Assembly: GCF_000759675.1 (NCBI RefSeq)
Contig: NZ_BAWM01000101.1
Location: forward strand, 62,001 to 126,000
From: Neobacillus niacini
Lineage (GTDB): Bacteria > Bacillota > Bacilli > Bacillales > Cytobacillaceae
DNA: 64,000 nucleotides
Direction of reading: 5' to 3'
Below are positions 35,801 to 43,301 of the stretch, piece by piece. A program made the translations under genes and the position numbers. The notes beneath the pieces were generated by a model. That model was not told the DNA's origin, made no database searches, and saw only the letters and a program-made list of their open reading frames with translations. Within the stretch, counting starts at the first letter, position 1. Every line of letters starts with the position of its first letter.

Positions 35801-37030
35801 ACCGCCTTTGTTGATATTAACTAATTGATCATCAAAAGCCTTTGCTTCTGGGTGAGCGCCTGTACCACTAATATGTACACCCATGAAAGCATTATAGCTC
35901 TGTGCTTCTCTTACAAGTGTATCCATATCCTTCTGTCCGCCCTGACGTACACCTATATGTCCGCCATAATCCGGATGTGCCGAGTCATGACCTTCTGCTT
36001 GGTAACCCTTTAGTTCCACAAACTGTCCAAGCCCGTCAGTTGATAAATATATTTTTTTTGTTTCATCTAATGTCTTTAAGAATGGGTTTGTTGCCTGGCT
36101 ACCAAAGTTCATTGGTATACGGTGAACAACAAGTTCGGACATTCTGTCGCTGCCAACAGGATTGTTCATAATATTACGGTATGCAACAGCTGCATCCTGC
36201 CAGTCCATTTGACTATCACCATTTGCATCTTCTGTGATCACTACTTTAGCGTGTGGTAATGGCTCCGTTATATCATCAGGCATTTCATTTCCGCGATATA
36301 CCCACGAAGCACTCCACAAAGCTGTACGGGAGTAATCCGTTTTCTCTGTAGTCTGTTTAACAATACGGTGGTTGTCATTATCTCCATCTTTATTTGTATC
36401 ACCATATGCATTTGACCAAACACCTGCTGCCAATTCATCATTGTTAATGAACGCGTACATATAGTTTTTTGGTGTACTATCTACCGTAGGAGTACCTGAT
36501 ACAGGTTGATACACATCACCTTTTTTATAAACAGCGGTTTCCATTCTGGAACCGGCAAATTCTGCGCCCGCTTCTGTACTTCTTACCGATGCCAAGCTAT
36601 GGTTTGGAATTTCAATGGTGTGTATTCTCGTTGTACCATTTTCTTCTACTTTTGTTACTTCAAAATCAAGTGTATTCTCTTCTACTGTTATGGATAGAAA
36701 TATTTCTACATTTAACTCATCAACGGTTAGAACATAGTCAGCTTTATTATCTGCTGCTTCTGTGTAGGTTACTTTCGGTACATAGTCTGTTCCGTTAATT
36801 CTTATTGTGTTTAATACATCTTCTGAGCCATTTAATACTTTGCTGTTTAACTCATACTTTATTACTCTTGGAAAATTCTGATCTACTTCAACTTTCATTT
36901 GATTTGATGCTATTATTCCATCATAAGCTGCAGCATCTGCAGTTCCTGAAAATGCTGGAATTGTAATGCTAATCATCTGTGCAGAAGCTACCACAATTGC
37001 TAAGTTTTTAATTATCTTTGACAGTGACAT
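32855..37030 (-). CDS. Secreted endo-alpha-N-acetylgalactosaminidase, GH101
   Basis: Cleaves the alpha link between Ser/Thr and core-1 O-glycans, releasing Gal-beta-1,3-GalNAc. 1391 residues: signal peptide to ~34; N-terminal beta-sandwich (~40-290); barrel with nucleophile D454 in FIYADAWYEQG and acid/base E480 in LATEFPNV, plus the family segments DYDYGGKHTKG, RNNQKDTW and EGWQGR; galactose-binding-like domains (~740-1075); F5/8-type C (CBM32-like) domain ~1085-1225 with LWHTAWDG; two Ig-like repeats (~1230-1385). ATG after GAGGAGGTAAATC. The gene ends without an anchor, but decayed sequence and an LPKTG signal lie just downstream, so the protein is now probably released. Codon use is less extreme than in the kinase/regulator genes. 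Confidence 0.9.
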   Translation of the reverse strand: MSLSKIIKNLAIVVASAQMISITIPAFSGTADAAAYDGIIASNQMKVEVDQNFPRVIKYELNSKVLNGSEDVLNTIRINGTDYVPKVTYTEAADNKADYVLTVDELNVEIFLSITVEENTLDFEVTKVEENGTTRIHTIEIPNHSLASVRSTEAGAEFAGSRMETAVYKKGDVYQPVSGTPTVDSTPKNYMYAFINNDELAAGVWSNAYGDTNKDGDNDNHRIVKQTTEKTDYSRTALWSASWVYRGNEMPDDITEPLPHAKVVITEDANGDSQMDWQDAAVAYRNIMNNPVGSDRMSELVVHRIPMNFGSQATNPFLKTLDETKKIYLSTDGLGQFVELKGYQAEGHDSAHPDYGGHIGVRQGGQKDMDTLVREAQSYNAFMGVHISGTGAHPEAKAFDDQLVNINKGGWDWLDPSYDFDDPTYRREVYTGNRMNRLQMLKDDAPTLDFIYADAWYEQGFNGRRFARDVNSLGWTLATEFPNVLEDEAVWNHWSVDYDYGGKHTKGYSSDIARFVRNNQKDTWIVRHPILGGTEATDAEGWQGRVNYDEMIDVVFKTNLPTKYLQSFPMTKYDVTNNVGRAEFEGNVVAERTEDGKRVFTKDGKKLLEEDVTIQQGTSDGNVYDDVRFNNLQYLLPWSPNADKTESELAGAEEKLYHYNEVGGSSTWELPNSWNNVSTVKLYTLTDTGKKDEKVLNVVDGKITIDAEPKQAYVVYKGDVSVTDEDMEWGFGMPTKDPSFNSGTLDHWKVKSGAATVERNNRGQYELVVKENNKETVLETKLSGLKPGTYSASIYVQVGNTPNRTNASDPNTAGNAKRKTTIGVKNFGGANITNYTESSPLKNYISADSKHSTNMQRMRVVFDVAEGQETAKLYLHVAPGTATVTFDDVRSVPTKRVVPQSSDVVLAEDFENVDQGLTPFVIADADGVSDPRTHLSELHAPYTQKGWNGKAVDDVLNGEWSIKSHKTGSGLIMRTLPQTLRFDKGTTYEVSFKYESQFDKKINFVVGNGTKEVMNVPMPQATVPTQFTVKFTASTEDFWIGTRNTAGSSAGDFILDDLVVKEAKDATIEPLPIAPVDLSVIPVDGIKASATGYQEGDNPENVLDGNTGSLWHTAWDGSDTLPQSITLDLGKAYNVNRLDVTPRQETNSRGEASGNGFITKYDLYVKYADAEDFTKVVSSGTWERTVATKQVAIDSSKPITHVKLTALEGINRWASIAEIRVAQEAPSITGPDTVEVSTSVGMHPELPSTVKATLSNNTEMELPVQWPAIAPSKYAEEGSFEVVGHINGVEAAAITATVTVTASEEVDIVDAKVMNVYTTVGTSPVMPETAKMITSNGTVINVPVTWDKIAKNSYKNVGSFSVKGRVTGTKIKAQAIVIVTDPRATITEIPK

Positions 37031-37072
37031 GATTTACCTCCTCTAGGTTTATCCATTAACTTTCAATTGCTT

Positions 37073-37120
37073 TTAATTAACCTTTAGTGCAATTGCCATT
37101 AAGTCAGGATCACCTCCTTT
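37073..37120 (-). other. Eight-codon frame behind a maximal Shine-Dalgarno sequence
   Basis: AAAGGAGGTGATCC (minus strand, 37107-37120) is complementary to the entire 3' end of 16S rRNA. Seven bases later stands ATG, opening an 8-codon frame MAIALKVN and a stop, 42 bp before the GH101 start. It could be a leader peptide, a ribosome standby site, or the residue of a deleted gene. Confidence 0.35.
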
Positions 37121-37200
37121 GTGTTCAATGAAATTACTTCAAGACCCAGTAACGATCGATAATAACGACTAATTCATTCTGGTTATTTCATTTCTTATTA

Positions 37201-40200
37201 TCATCTCCTGGTTTTGGTATTGGTGTAGGCGCTTTGGATCGGTATTGGTTCTGGATCTGTTGATGGTGTCCAGCCACCACCCGGAGATTTAGCTTTAGTC
37301 GTCACCTCTACACTCGGACCATTCACGCTCCAGTTTCCTGCTGCATCGCATGCTTCAACTTTAAAGGTATACTTCGTGTCAGATGACAGGCCTTTGACTT
37401 TATAGCTAGTGATATCACCTGCTAATGTAACTAGTTCACTTCCATTCTTGTAAACTTTATAGCTCGTTACCCCCGTATCATCTGCTGCTGCTGTCCATGA
37501 AAGTGTAAGTTGATTCTTGCTAATCTTTGAAGTCGTTAATGCTTTATCTTCTGACCATGTTGGTGCAGTTTCGTCTGATGCTGTAACATCCTTATAAGTT
37601 GCTGTTACTTTAACAGCTTCACCAGGCATTACAAATGTGGTAGCTTGTGCACTGGCATCTTCGAATACAACGCTGCTGTTATCCGTAATCCATTTATCAA
37701 ATTCCTGGTCTTCTGGTGCTTCATTTGCTGTTATTGCAACAGTGGCTCCTTTCGCATAATTTCCACTACCTGAACCATTTTCTACGACTACTTCATATTC
37801 TTCTGACGGATCCACATTTTGGTAAAGGTTAATTTCAGCAGCGGATCCGAAGCCATTATGACCAGCCAATATCTCGAATCTTAGGTAATTAGCCTGAGTA
37901 GGTCTAAATGTTACTGTCTTTGGCATGGAATCGTTTACAAATGTTCCGTTTTCCTTGACCAAGGTGTAGTTAACACCATCCATGCTCGTGTAGATGTTGA
38001 ACTTGGTTACTATACCGTTATCTCCGCCTGACTGTCTTGGAATATATTTAAGCTTATAAACGTCATATGTTTCACCTAAGTTAAAATCCAAGGTGTGAGG
38101 AGGCGTATTTCCACCACTCCACTTGGTATGCCATATTGTATCTATGTTTCCATCTAAGACATTCGCTGCTTTATTATCTTCGGCTTGCGTTTCTTCACTT
38201 GAAGCAGTTACCGTCATGCCACTTGAAGGAATCAGTTCAGGGTCAGCTTCTGTTGTTATATTGACACCCTCACTCCATTCACTGAAACCAGCATAGTTCT
38301 TTGACCTAACCTGTACTGTATGAGTGGATCCAGCAAGTAACCCTGTTTCTGAAAATGTGCTTGTTGCATTGCTTATAATCTTATTGTCAATCTTGATATC
38401 ATATTGTAATGCTCCGGATACAGCATCCCATGCGATATCAATCGTCGTGCTGTTTGGTGAATCTACTTGAACATTACTAGGAACTGCTGCAATCTCCGGA
38501 TAATCACCAGAGCCAAACATAAGCCAGTTTAGCTTGCACATTTCCGTTTCAGCGCCGTTAAATACTAAGAATATCTTTTGCTTACCTGTAACTTCTCTTG
38601 TAAGCTCTGCTTTAGCATTTACATACTCATTCAAATCACTTGTATTTGGAATTTGTAGTATGGCTATCGTTTCAGCAGGGTTTCCTTCTGCATCAGCTAG
38701 TTTTACCTCAATAGTTCCGTTTGGTTTATCACTTGCTACTCTTGCGTTAAACCATTTTGCCTCCCCATTACCAAAATCGATATGATCAAAACGCAGCCAG
38801 TCGCCATTTTTGATATTCGCCATACTTTGGTCATATCCGTCGTATACATCATCATTTGTCCACTCCGTTTTAGCGTTTATATTAAGATTTTTATCTGTAA
38901 CGTAGTTTTGATCATCATAACGTTCAGCATCAATCTTCTTATTTACACTAAATAAATTCCCTTGATTTTCAGTCGTTGTCAGTTCAAACGAATCCACATC
39001 GATATATCCGCCAAGGGCTTTTGTTGCATAATTGAAAATACCAAAACGCATACCGACGTATGTTCCGTAACGCATCTCATATCTTCCGCCTAATCTAGTA
39101 AAGTTCACTCCATCTAGGCTGTATGAGAACTCTGTTCTGTACTCAAATCTTGGGGTTTCAGCTCGAAACCAAATATCAGTTGTTCCTTCTGGGAGATCAA
39201 TGGATGCCTCTTCTGTCCATAAGTCCTGAACAACGATTCTCTTCTTTCCATCTTCATTCTTTATTCCAATGAAGTTTGAATCTTTTTGTATGACAGATAA
39301 TCCAGCCTGGTCACCATCAGCCATATGGCTTATATCCATCTTTACAGTTCCTATGCAGTCCGGACCAATGATTCTCTGCGTAAGTGTATTTCTTGCATAG
39401 GCTAAAGAATTTGTTACACTAGATGTCTTAAGTCTTATATTTCCTGGTCTTTCCGTAAGACTCCACTTTTCATTGTCAGGATTGTGATTCCACTGCCATT
39501 GCAGACCTAGCTCGCTGCTGCTGAAATCATCTGATGCTTCTGGTGCCCTTGGCTCCGTTGTACCCAAACCTGGTATATTAGGTTTCTTTAAAGTAACAAC
39601 CGCTTTTTCTCCATCCAGCTCTCCCATATATGGCCATCCATCTTTCCAGTACACGGGCTGCAATGTTGGAACACGTCCCAGCTTTCCTCGATCCTGGAAT
39701 ATGACCGACCACCATTCTGATTCCTTTCCTTCACCCTGAGGAACATCTACAATACCACCCTGGTGTATACCATTTCCTGTAAAATTCATAAAGCTTGTCA
39801 TGATATCCTTTACTTCATAAGGACCATTAGCCAAGTCTTTTGTTCTGATCGCTATTTCCTTCTTTGAACCTTTATCCCAGGTCGGCGTACTTAGGATGTA
39901 ATAGTATTCACCGATTTTATATACATGTGATCCTTCATTATAATAACCACCCTTATAATCGTAGATCATCTTTCCATTTCTTGATGCTCCAGGCTCTCTC
40001 TTAGAAATTATAGAAAGTTCACCTGTTTCTTCATTCACAATTTCCAACTCACTTAGGTAAAGTTGACCTTGACCATGTACAACGTAGACTTTTCCATTGT
40101 CATCAAAAAATAGTCCGGGATCGTATAGTTCATCTTCTAACTTGTAAATCGTCCATGGACCTTTTGCGCTATCTGCAATACTCACGTACGCCGCATCCCT

Positions 40201-40590
40201 ATTAATGTTGTACATCAAGTAGAATTTACCGTTATGATACCTTAAGCTGGTTGCCCATGGACCTTCGTCGTAAGCATTCAGCCCATTCTTTAGGTCGTAC
40301 ATGTCGCCTTCCATCCGGTCAACAGCGTAGCTCTCATATTTCCAATTAACCAAATCTTTCGAACTCATGATTGGACTTCCGGGAAATAGGTGCATACTCG
40401 TTGATGACATATAATATGTGTCTCCCACCCTAATCAAGTCATTGTCCGGATAATCTCCCCACATAATTGGATTGGTGTATGTACCATTTCCATTGTCTGC
40501 AGCCCTAGCATAAGGCGCAAAATTAACAAATATCGCAATTAGCACCAACAGTACCATTGCTTTTCTTGCTTTTGGTCTGTAACTGAACAA
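37201..40590 (-). CDS. Secreted multimodular glycoside hydrolase family 43 protein
   Basis: Inverting exo-type glycosidase (beta-xylosidase/alpha-arabinofuranosidase group). 1129 residues: signal peptide to ~31; five-bladed propeller with base D49 (GDYPDND), pKa modulator D157 (LYDPGL) and acid E219 (YYNEGSHVYK); concanavalin-like C2 domain (~355-545); CBM6-like (~550-690); Fn3 (~700-785); F5/8-type C (~790-930) with IWHTKW; an InlB/Flg_new-type repeat (~935-1005); a second Fn3 (~1010-1100); and a Pro-rich end. Start is TTG after GAAGGAGG. The tail IPIQSAYTNTKTRR looks out of frame: another frame continues KAPTPIPKPGDDNKK, so the C-terminus has probably suffered a frameshift. Substrate undetermined. 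Confidence 0.85.
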   Translation of the reverse strand: MFSYRPKARKAMVLLVLIAIFVNFAPYARAADNGNGTYTNPIMWGDYPDNDLIRVGDTYYMSSTSMHLFPGSPIMSSKDLVNWKYESYAVDRMEGDMYDLKNGLNAYDEGPWATSLRYHNGKFYLMYNINRDAAYVSIADSAKGPWTIYKLEDELYDPGLFFDDNGKVYVVHGQGQLYLSELEIVNEETGELSIISKREPGASRNGKMIYDYKGGYYNEGSHVYKIGEYYYILSTPTWDKGSKKEIAIRTKDLANGPYEVKDIMTSFMNFTGNGIHQGGIVDVPQGEGKESEWWSVIFQDRGKLGRVPTLQPVYWKDGWPYMGELDGEKAVVTLKKPNIPGLGTTEPRAPEASDDFSSSELGLQWQWNHNPDNEKWSLTERPGNIRLKTSSVTNSLAYARNTLTQRIIGPDCIGTVKMDISHMADGDQAGLSVIQKDSNFIGIKNEDGKKRIVVQDLWTEEASIDLPEGTTDIWFRAETPRFEYRTEFSYSLDGVNFTRLGGRYEMRYGTYVGMRFGIFNYATKALGGYIDVDSFELTTTENQGNLFSVNKKIDAERYDDQNYVTDKNLNINAKTEWTNDDVYDGYDQSMANIKNGDWLRFDHIDFGNGEAKWFNARVASDKPNGTIEVKLADAEGNPAETIAILQIPNTSDLNEYVNAKAELTREVTGKQKIFLVFNGAETEMCKLNWLMFGSGDYPEIAAVPSNVQVDSPNSTTIDIAWDAVSGALQYDIKIDNKIISNATSTFSETGLLAGSTHTVQVRSKNYAGFSEWSEGVNITTEADPELIPSSGMTVTASSEETQAEDNKAANVLDGNIDTIWHTKWSGGNTPPHTLDFNLGETYDVYKLKYIPRQSGGDNGIVTKFNIYTSMDGVNYTLVKENGTFVNDSMPKTVTFRPTQANYLRFEILAGHNGFGSAAEINLYQNVDPSEEYEVVVENGSGSGNYAKGATVAITANEAPEDQEFDKWITDNSSVVFEDASAQATTFVMPGEAVKVTATYKDVTASDETAPTWSEDKALTTSKISKNQLTLSWTAAADDTGVTSYKVYKNGSELVTLAGDITSYKVKGLSSDTKYTFKVEACDAAGNWSVNGPSVEVTTKAKSPGGGWTPSTDPEPIPIQSAYTNTKTRR

Positions 40591-40637
40591 TTTAAATTAC
40601 CTCCTTCAAACTAAATATATGATTATAAGAACTATAA

Positions 40638-40856
40638 TCACTTTGTTTGGCGCCATTCATAAGTGAGCGACTTTCCTGCTAATTTACTTGGATAAGTTAC
40701 CTTGCAGCCTTCTTTATAATTGGAACAACCCTAAATGCTACTCCCTTTCTTCGTTTTCTTCTCTACGATGATACCTTCACAAGATGGACATTGAACTATT
40801 CCTTGGTTTTGTTTATGTTCTTTAAAGGTGCTTTCCAGTTGCTTCATTGGTTCCAT
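40638..40856 (-). pseudogene. Remnant of a topoisomerase I/III zinc-finger end
   Basis: The minus strand reads QCPSCEGIIVEKKTKKGSS, a TAG, then GCSNYKEGCKVTYPSKLAGK: a C4 zinc ribbon like the C-terminal repeats of type IA topoisomerases, broken by one nonsense codon. Only this tail remains. Confidence 0.6.
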
Positions 40857-40886
40857 ACATTTGCTTGATACCCTGTTGATGTAGGT

Positions 40887-41470
40887 CTATAGCAAAGTCG
40901 GCTTTAAATCTCCCCAGTATGCGTATACAGCTTGTGATTCTTTCGCGACAAAGCCGCCACTCAGAGTCCAGTCGCGATTCAAGTCCAGGGACTTGCCGGT
41001 CGCCATGATTTTAGTACCACGGGTATTCATCTCCGCCCCGTCAGGAATATACATCGGAATAAAATATAGGGTAGATTCAGCTAATACTTTTTGAACATCC
41101 TTGGAGTTGTTGCTTGCATATGTTTTCAATAGGTCAAGGGCGGCCTCTGTCACTAATTTTTCATTCCCATGTATTTGGGCCTGAATCTAAATCTTTTTTG
41201 AACCGGTTCCAACCTTGGCTGCATAAATGCTCCGGTCTGCTTCCGATTTACCGTATTGATCTAAAGTGAATACTTCTACTTTCCCTTTGCTGGAATGTTC
41301 AATATCACCTAGAATCTTTATCACTTCAGGGTATGACAAGATTGTCTGAGATTGGTTTTTCCATTTGTTGACGGGCCTCCAGGGTTTGTTGCAGCAAAAG
41401 CAAGAGAGGAGAATATTAGCAGCAGAATTGCTGTTAAAATACTAGTTTTCTTGAAAATTGCTAAATTCAT
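40887..41470 (-). pseudogene. Decayed M14 zinc carboxypeptidase
   Basis: Begins with a plausible start (MNLAIFKKTSILTAILLLIF, signal peptide, ribosome site GAGAGAGG). A frameshift follows the signal peptide, then the frame VIKILGDIEHSSKGKVEVF and a TAG after GTGSKKI. It continues as the zinc-binding QAQIHGNE and, further on, LDLNRDW. The catalytic Glu region is missing because the frame ends at 40887. Multiple lesions make it non-functional. Confidence 0.8.
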
Positions 41471-42014
41471 ATCTTTACCTCTCTCTACTATTTTTGCCTA
41501 AATGAATGAGAACTTCTTTCTTATTTGTCGGGGTTACTACATAAACAGTATGATGGCTGAAAGAATAGAGTTGAAAGTCTGACTGGGGTTTAATCTAGCT
41601 TAGTTAGGTAACGTAATACAGATGGCAAGCAAGAAAAGGTAGAAACTACTAGACACTAGTAAGTAGTTTTTTCAATACTAAATAGCGAAGAGCCTGATAA
41701 AAATAAACTAATTGTTTTTTTATAAACTTTTAAATTTCCCCTTTTCTTCATACATTTTCCCCCTCTCTTATTAATAATTTCATGCAACTCCATGCACCTC
41801 CCTTAATACTCAAAATATGTGTTATGTTGCAAATTTCCAGCTAATTTAATATTATTTCAAACTAAGTTAATACTTAATGATATTTCTTAACTAAATTTTG
41901 ATTTTTCTTTGTTTTTTGATAGTCGGATAATTTTAGCCTACATGGAGTTCACTGATTGCTGCAGCAGACCATGTTATAGGTATTAACAGAGCAACAGGAA
42001 GTATCATATATGGA
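41471..42014. other. AT-rich gap with a terminator-like hairpin
   Basis: AAACTACT ... AGTAGTTTTTT at about 41641-41671 could stop plus-strand transcription. No gene supported. Confidence 0.4.
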
Positions 42015-42241
42015 CTACGTATTCAAATCAAAGAGGGGTGGCTATATCTATCAGCAGTAATGGATTTATAGAGTCCTTCTTGGGTAAGCTTAAGATGGAA
42101 TGGCTTAATGACTATGATTTTAATACTAGATCTGAAGCTAAAGAAAAAGTATTTGAGTATATTGAGCTCTTCTACAACTGTAAGAGAACTCACTCTACTA
42201 ATGGATACATAGCACCTTTTCTGTTGGACAAGGTATCATAG
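42015..42241 (+). pseudogene. IS3-family transposase (OrfB) with internal deletion
   Basis: The start keeps the first catalytic region (IKEGWLYLSAVMDL, with the DDE aspartate), then a TAG. In another frame from ~42050 it continues with the C-terminal region: NGFIESFLGKLKMEWL, EAKEKVFEYIELFYN and HSTNGYIAPF. The middle of the integrase core is missing. No OrfA or terminal repeats were found. Confidence 0.8.
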
Positions 42242-42518
42242 TAAATCTACGTAAATAGAAGAGAAATACGGATTCTTTCTGTCTATTTTATTGAGGCAAG
42301 GTCACTACATTTTCCAAATAAGCGAGTATTGGTGAGTAAATCGTATTAAACTGAGGGAGTTGAAGAAGGAGATTAAATTCTTTTTCTCTGTTATGTCGCA
42401 TTTGGCCCGAAATATACAAAAAAAGGTAATCAAATATCATCATTTCTAAAATAAACGTATAACAAGTAGTTCAGAGGAAATACTTAAAATGGCTTTAATA
42501 CGGAAAGGAGGTCGTGAC

Positions 42519-42698
42519 ATGGACGTACAACGAGCACAAGAAATTACTAATTCACCGACTATGGCTAATGTAACGTATAACGGAACACGTATCTATATTG
42601 AGCATGTAGATCAACAAAACGGAACAACTACAATCCATCCTCTCGATGAACCAAATAATAAACAAAGTGTTTCTGTATCAAGCCTGGTAGAACATTGA
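42519..42698 (+). CDS. sspH: H-type small acid-soluble spore protein
   Basis: A 59-residue protein with the SspH layout: MDVQRAQEITNSPTMANVTY, GTRIYIEHVD, and PLDEPNNKQSVSVSSL. SspH is a minor forespore-made spore component in Bacillaceae. ATG at 42519 follows AAAGGAGGTCGTGAC; an upstream in-frame ATG has no such site. Followed by a strong terminator, so monocistronic. Forespore sigma-G control is expected from the family; no promoter was assigned. Confidence 0.9.
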   Translation: MDVQRAQEITNSPTMANVTYNGTRIYIEHVDQQNGTTTIHPLDEPNNKQSVSVSSLVEH

Positions 42699-42735
42699 TT
42701 AGGTAAATCTTCTCCGAGTGAAAGCATAGTTTCTA

Positions 42736-42765
42736 AGAAAACATCACTTCAGAGTGGTGTTTTCT
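42736..42765 (+). terminator. Terminator of sspH
   Basis: 13-bp stem AGAAAACATCACT/AGTGGTGTTTTCT (one G-T pair), 4-base loop, 38 bp past the stop codon. Confidence 0.8.
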
Positions 42766-43021
42766 AGTTTCACGAAGACTGTTATCGCTTTCTCACCGAA
42801 CCCGTTCTATTAATTTAAGGAGAAAATCACCAATACTATTTAACAGAGCCTTCTAAAAAACATTCTGAAAGATAAACCTCATCATATTCACAATAGTCAT
42901 GCCCTGCTTCTGGAATGTGAAATAAAAATCCTAATAATGGCGAATTACCTTCTCTTACATTTGTAATAATAAAAAGTGATTAATAGTTTTTACTATGGAA
43001 TTTTTATAGAAAAAACTAAAA
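42766..43021. other. Gap with a short coding-like remnant
   Basis: On the minus strand at about 42838-42965 the frame reads LLGFLFHIPEAGHDYCEYDE then VYLSECFLEGSVK with no start codon and an upstream stop. Unrecognised; possibly a gene tail. Confidence 0.3.
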
Positions 43022-43054
43022 AACCTTACCCCGATTATTAATCAAGGTAAGGTT
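43022..43054 (-). terminator. Terminator of the thiC unit
   Basis: AACCTTACC/GGTAAGGTT stem followed on the minus strand by a run of six T, about 58 bp past the small gene at 43113. Confidence 0.8.
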
Positions 43055-43112
43055 ACATGGCTATCTTATTAATACCCTCTTGTTGAGAGTGTCTTTTTGT
43101 CGAGATTTTTGT

Positions 43113-43280
43113 TTAATAATATAATACATTTACCTTATCACACTTCAAACATTTTTCATAATATTGATCGCCATCAAAACGATGATCACAATTTTGCTGA
43201 ATCCCCTTTAAACTCTCCTCTAAAAAAGTAAGGCTAGTTTTCATTTGCGTAATTTCCTCTTTAATCTTTTGAACATTCAT
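43113..43280 (-). CDS. Small Cys-rich hypothetical protein downstream of thiC
   Basis: 55 residues: MNVQKIKEEITQMKTSLTFL, a short coiled-coil, then CDHRFDG and CLKC, which could form a small zinc site. The ATG follows TTGGGAGGTTATACGG. It starts 22 bp after the thiC stop and shares its terminator, so it is in the thiC transcript. Function unknown; the conserved position suggests a link with thiamine or Fe-S metabolism but nothing in the sequence proves it. Confidence 0.7.
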   Translation of the reverse strand: MNVQKIKEEITQMKTSLTFLEESLKGIQQNCDHRFDGDQYYEKCLKCDKVNVLYY

Positions 43281-43301
43281 CCGTATAACCTCCCAAGAAA
43301 G

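Noticed and set aside
37107..37120. GGATCACCTCCTTT, identical to the 3' end of 16S rRNA
   Set aside because: Only 14 bases match and no rRNA sequence precedes it; explained as a full-length Shine-Dalgarno on the minus strand.
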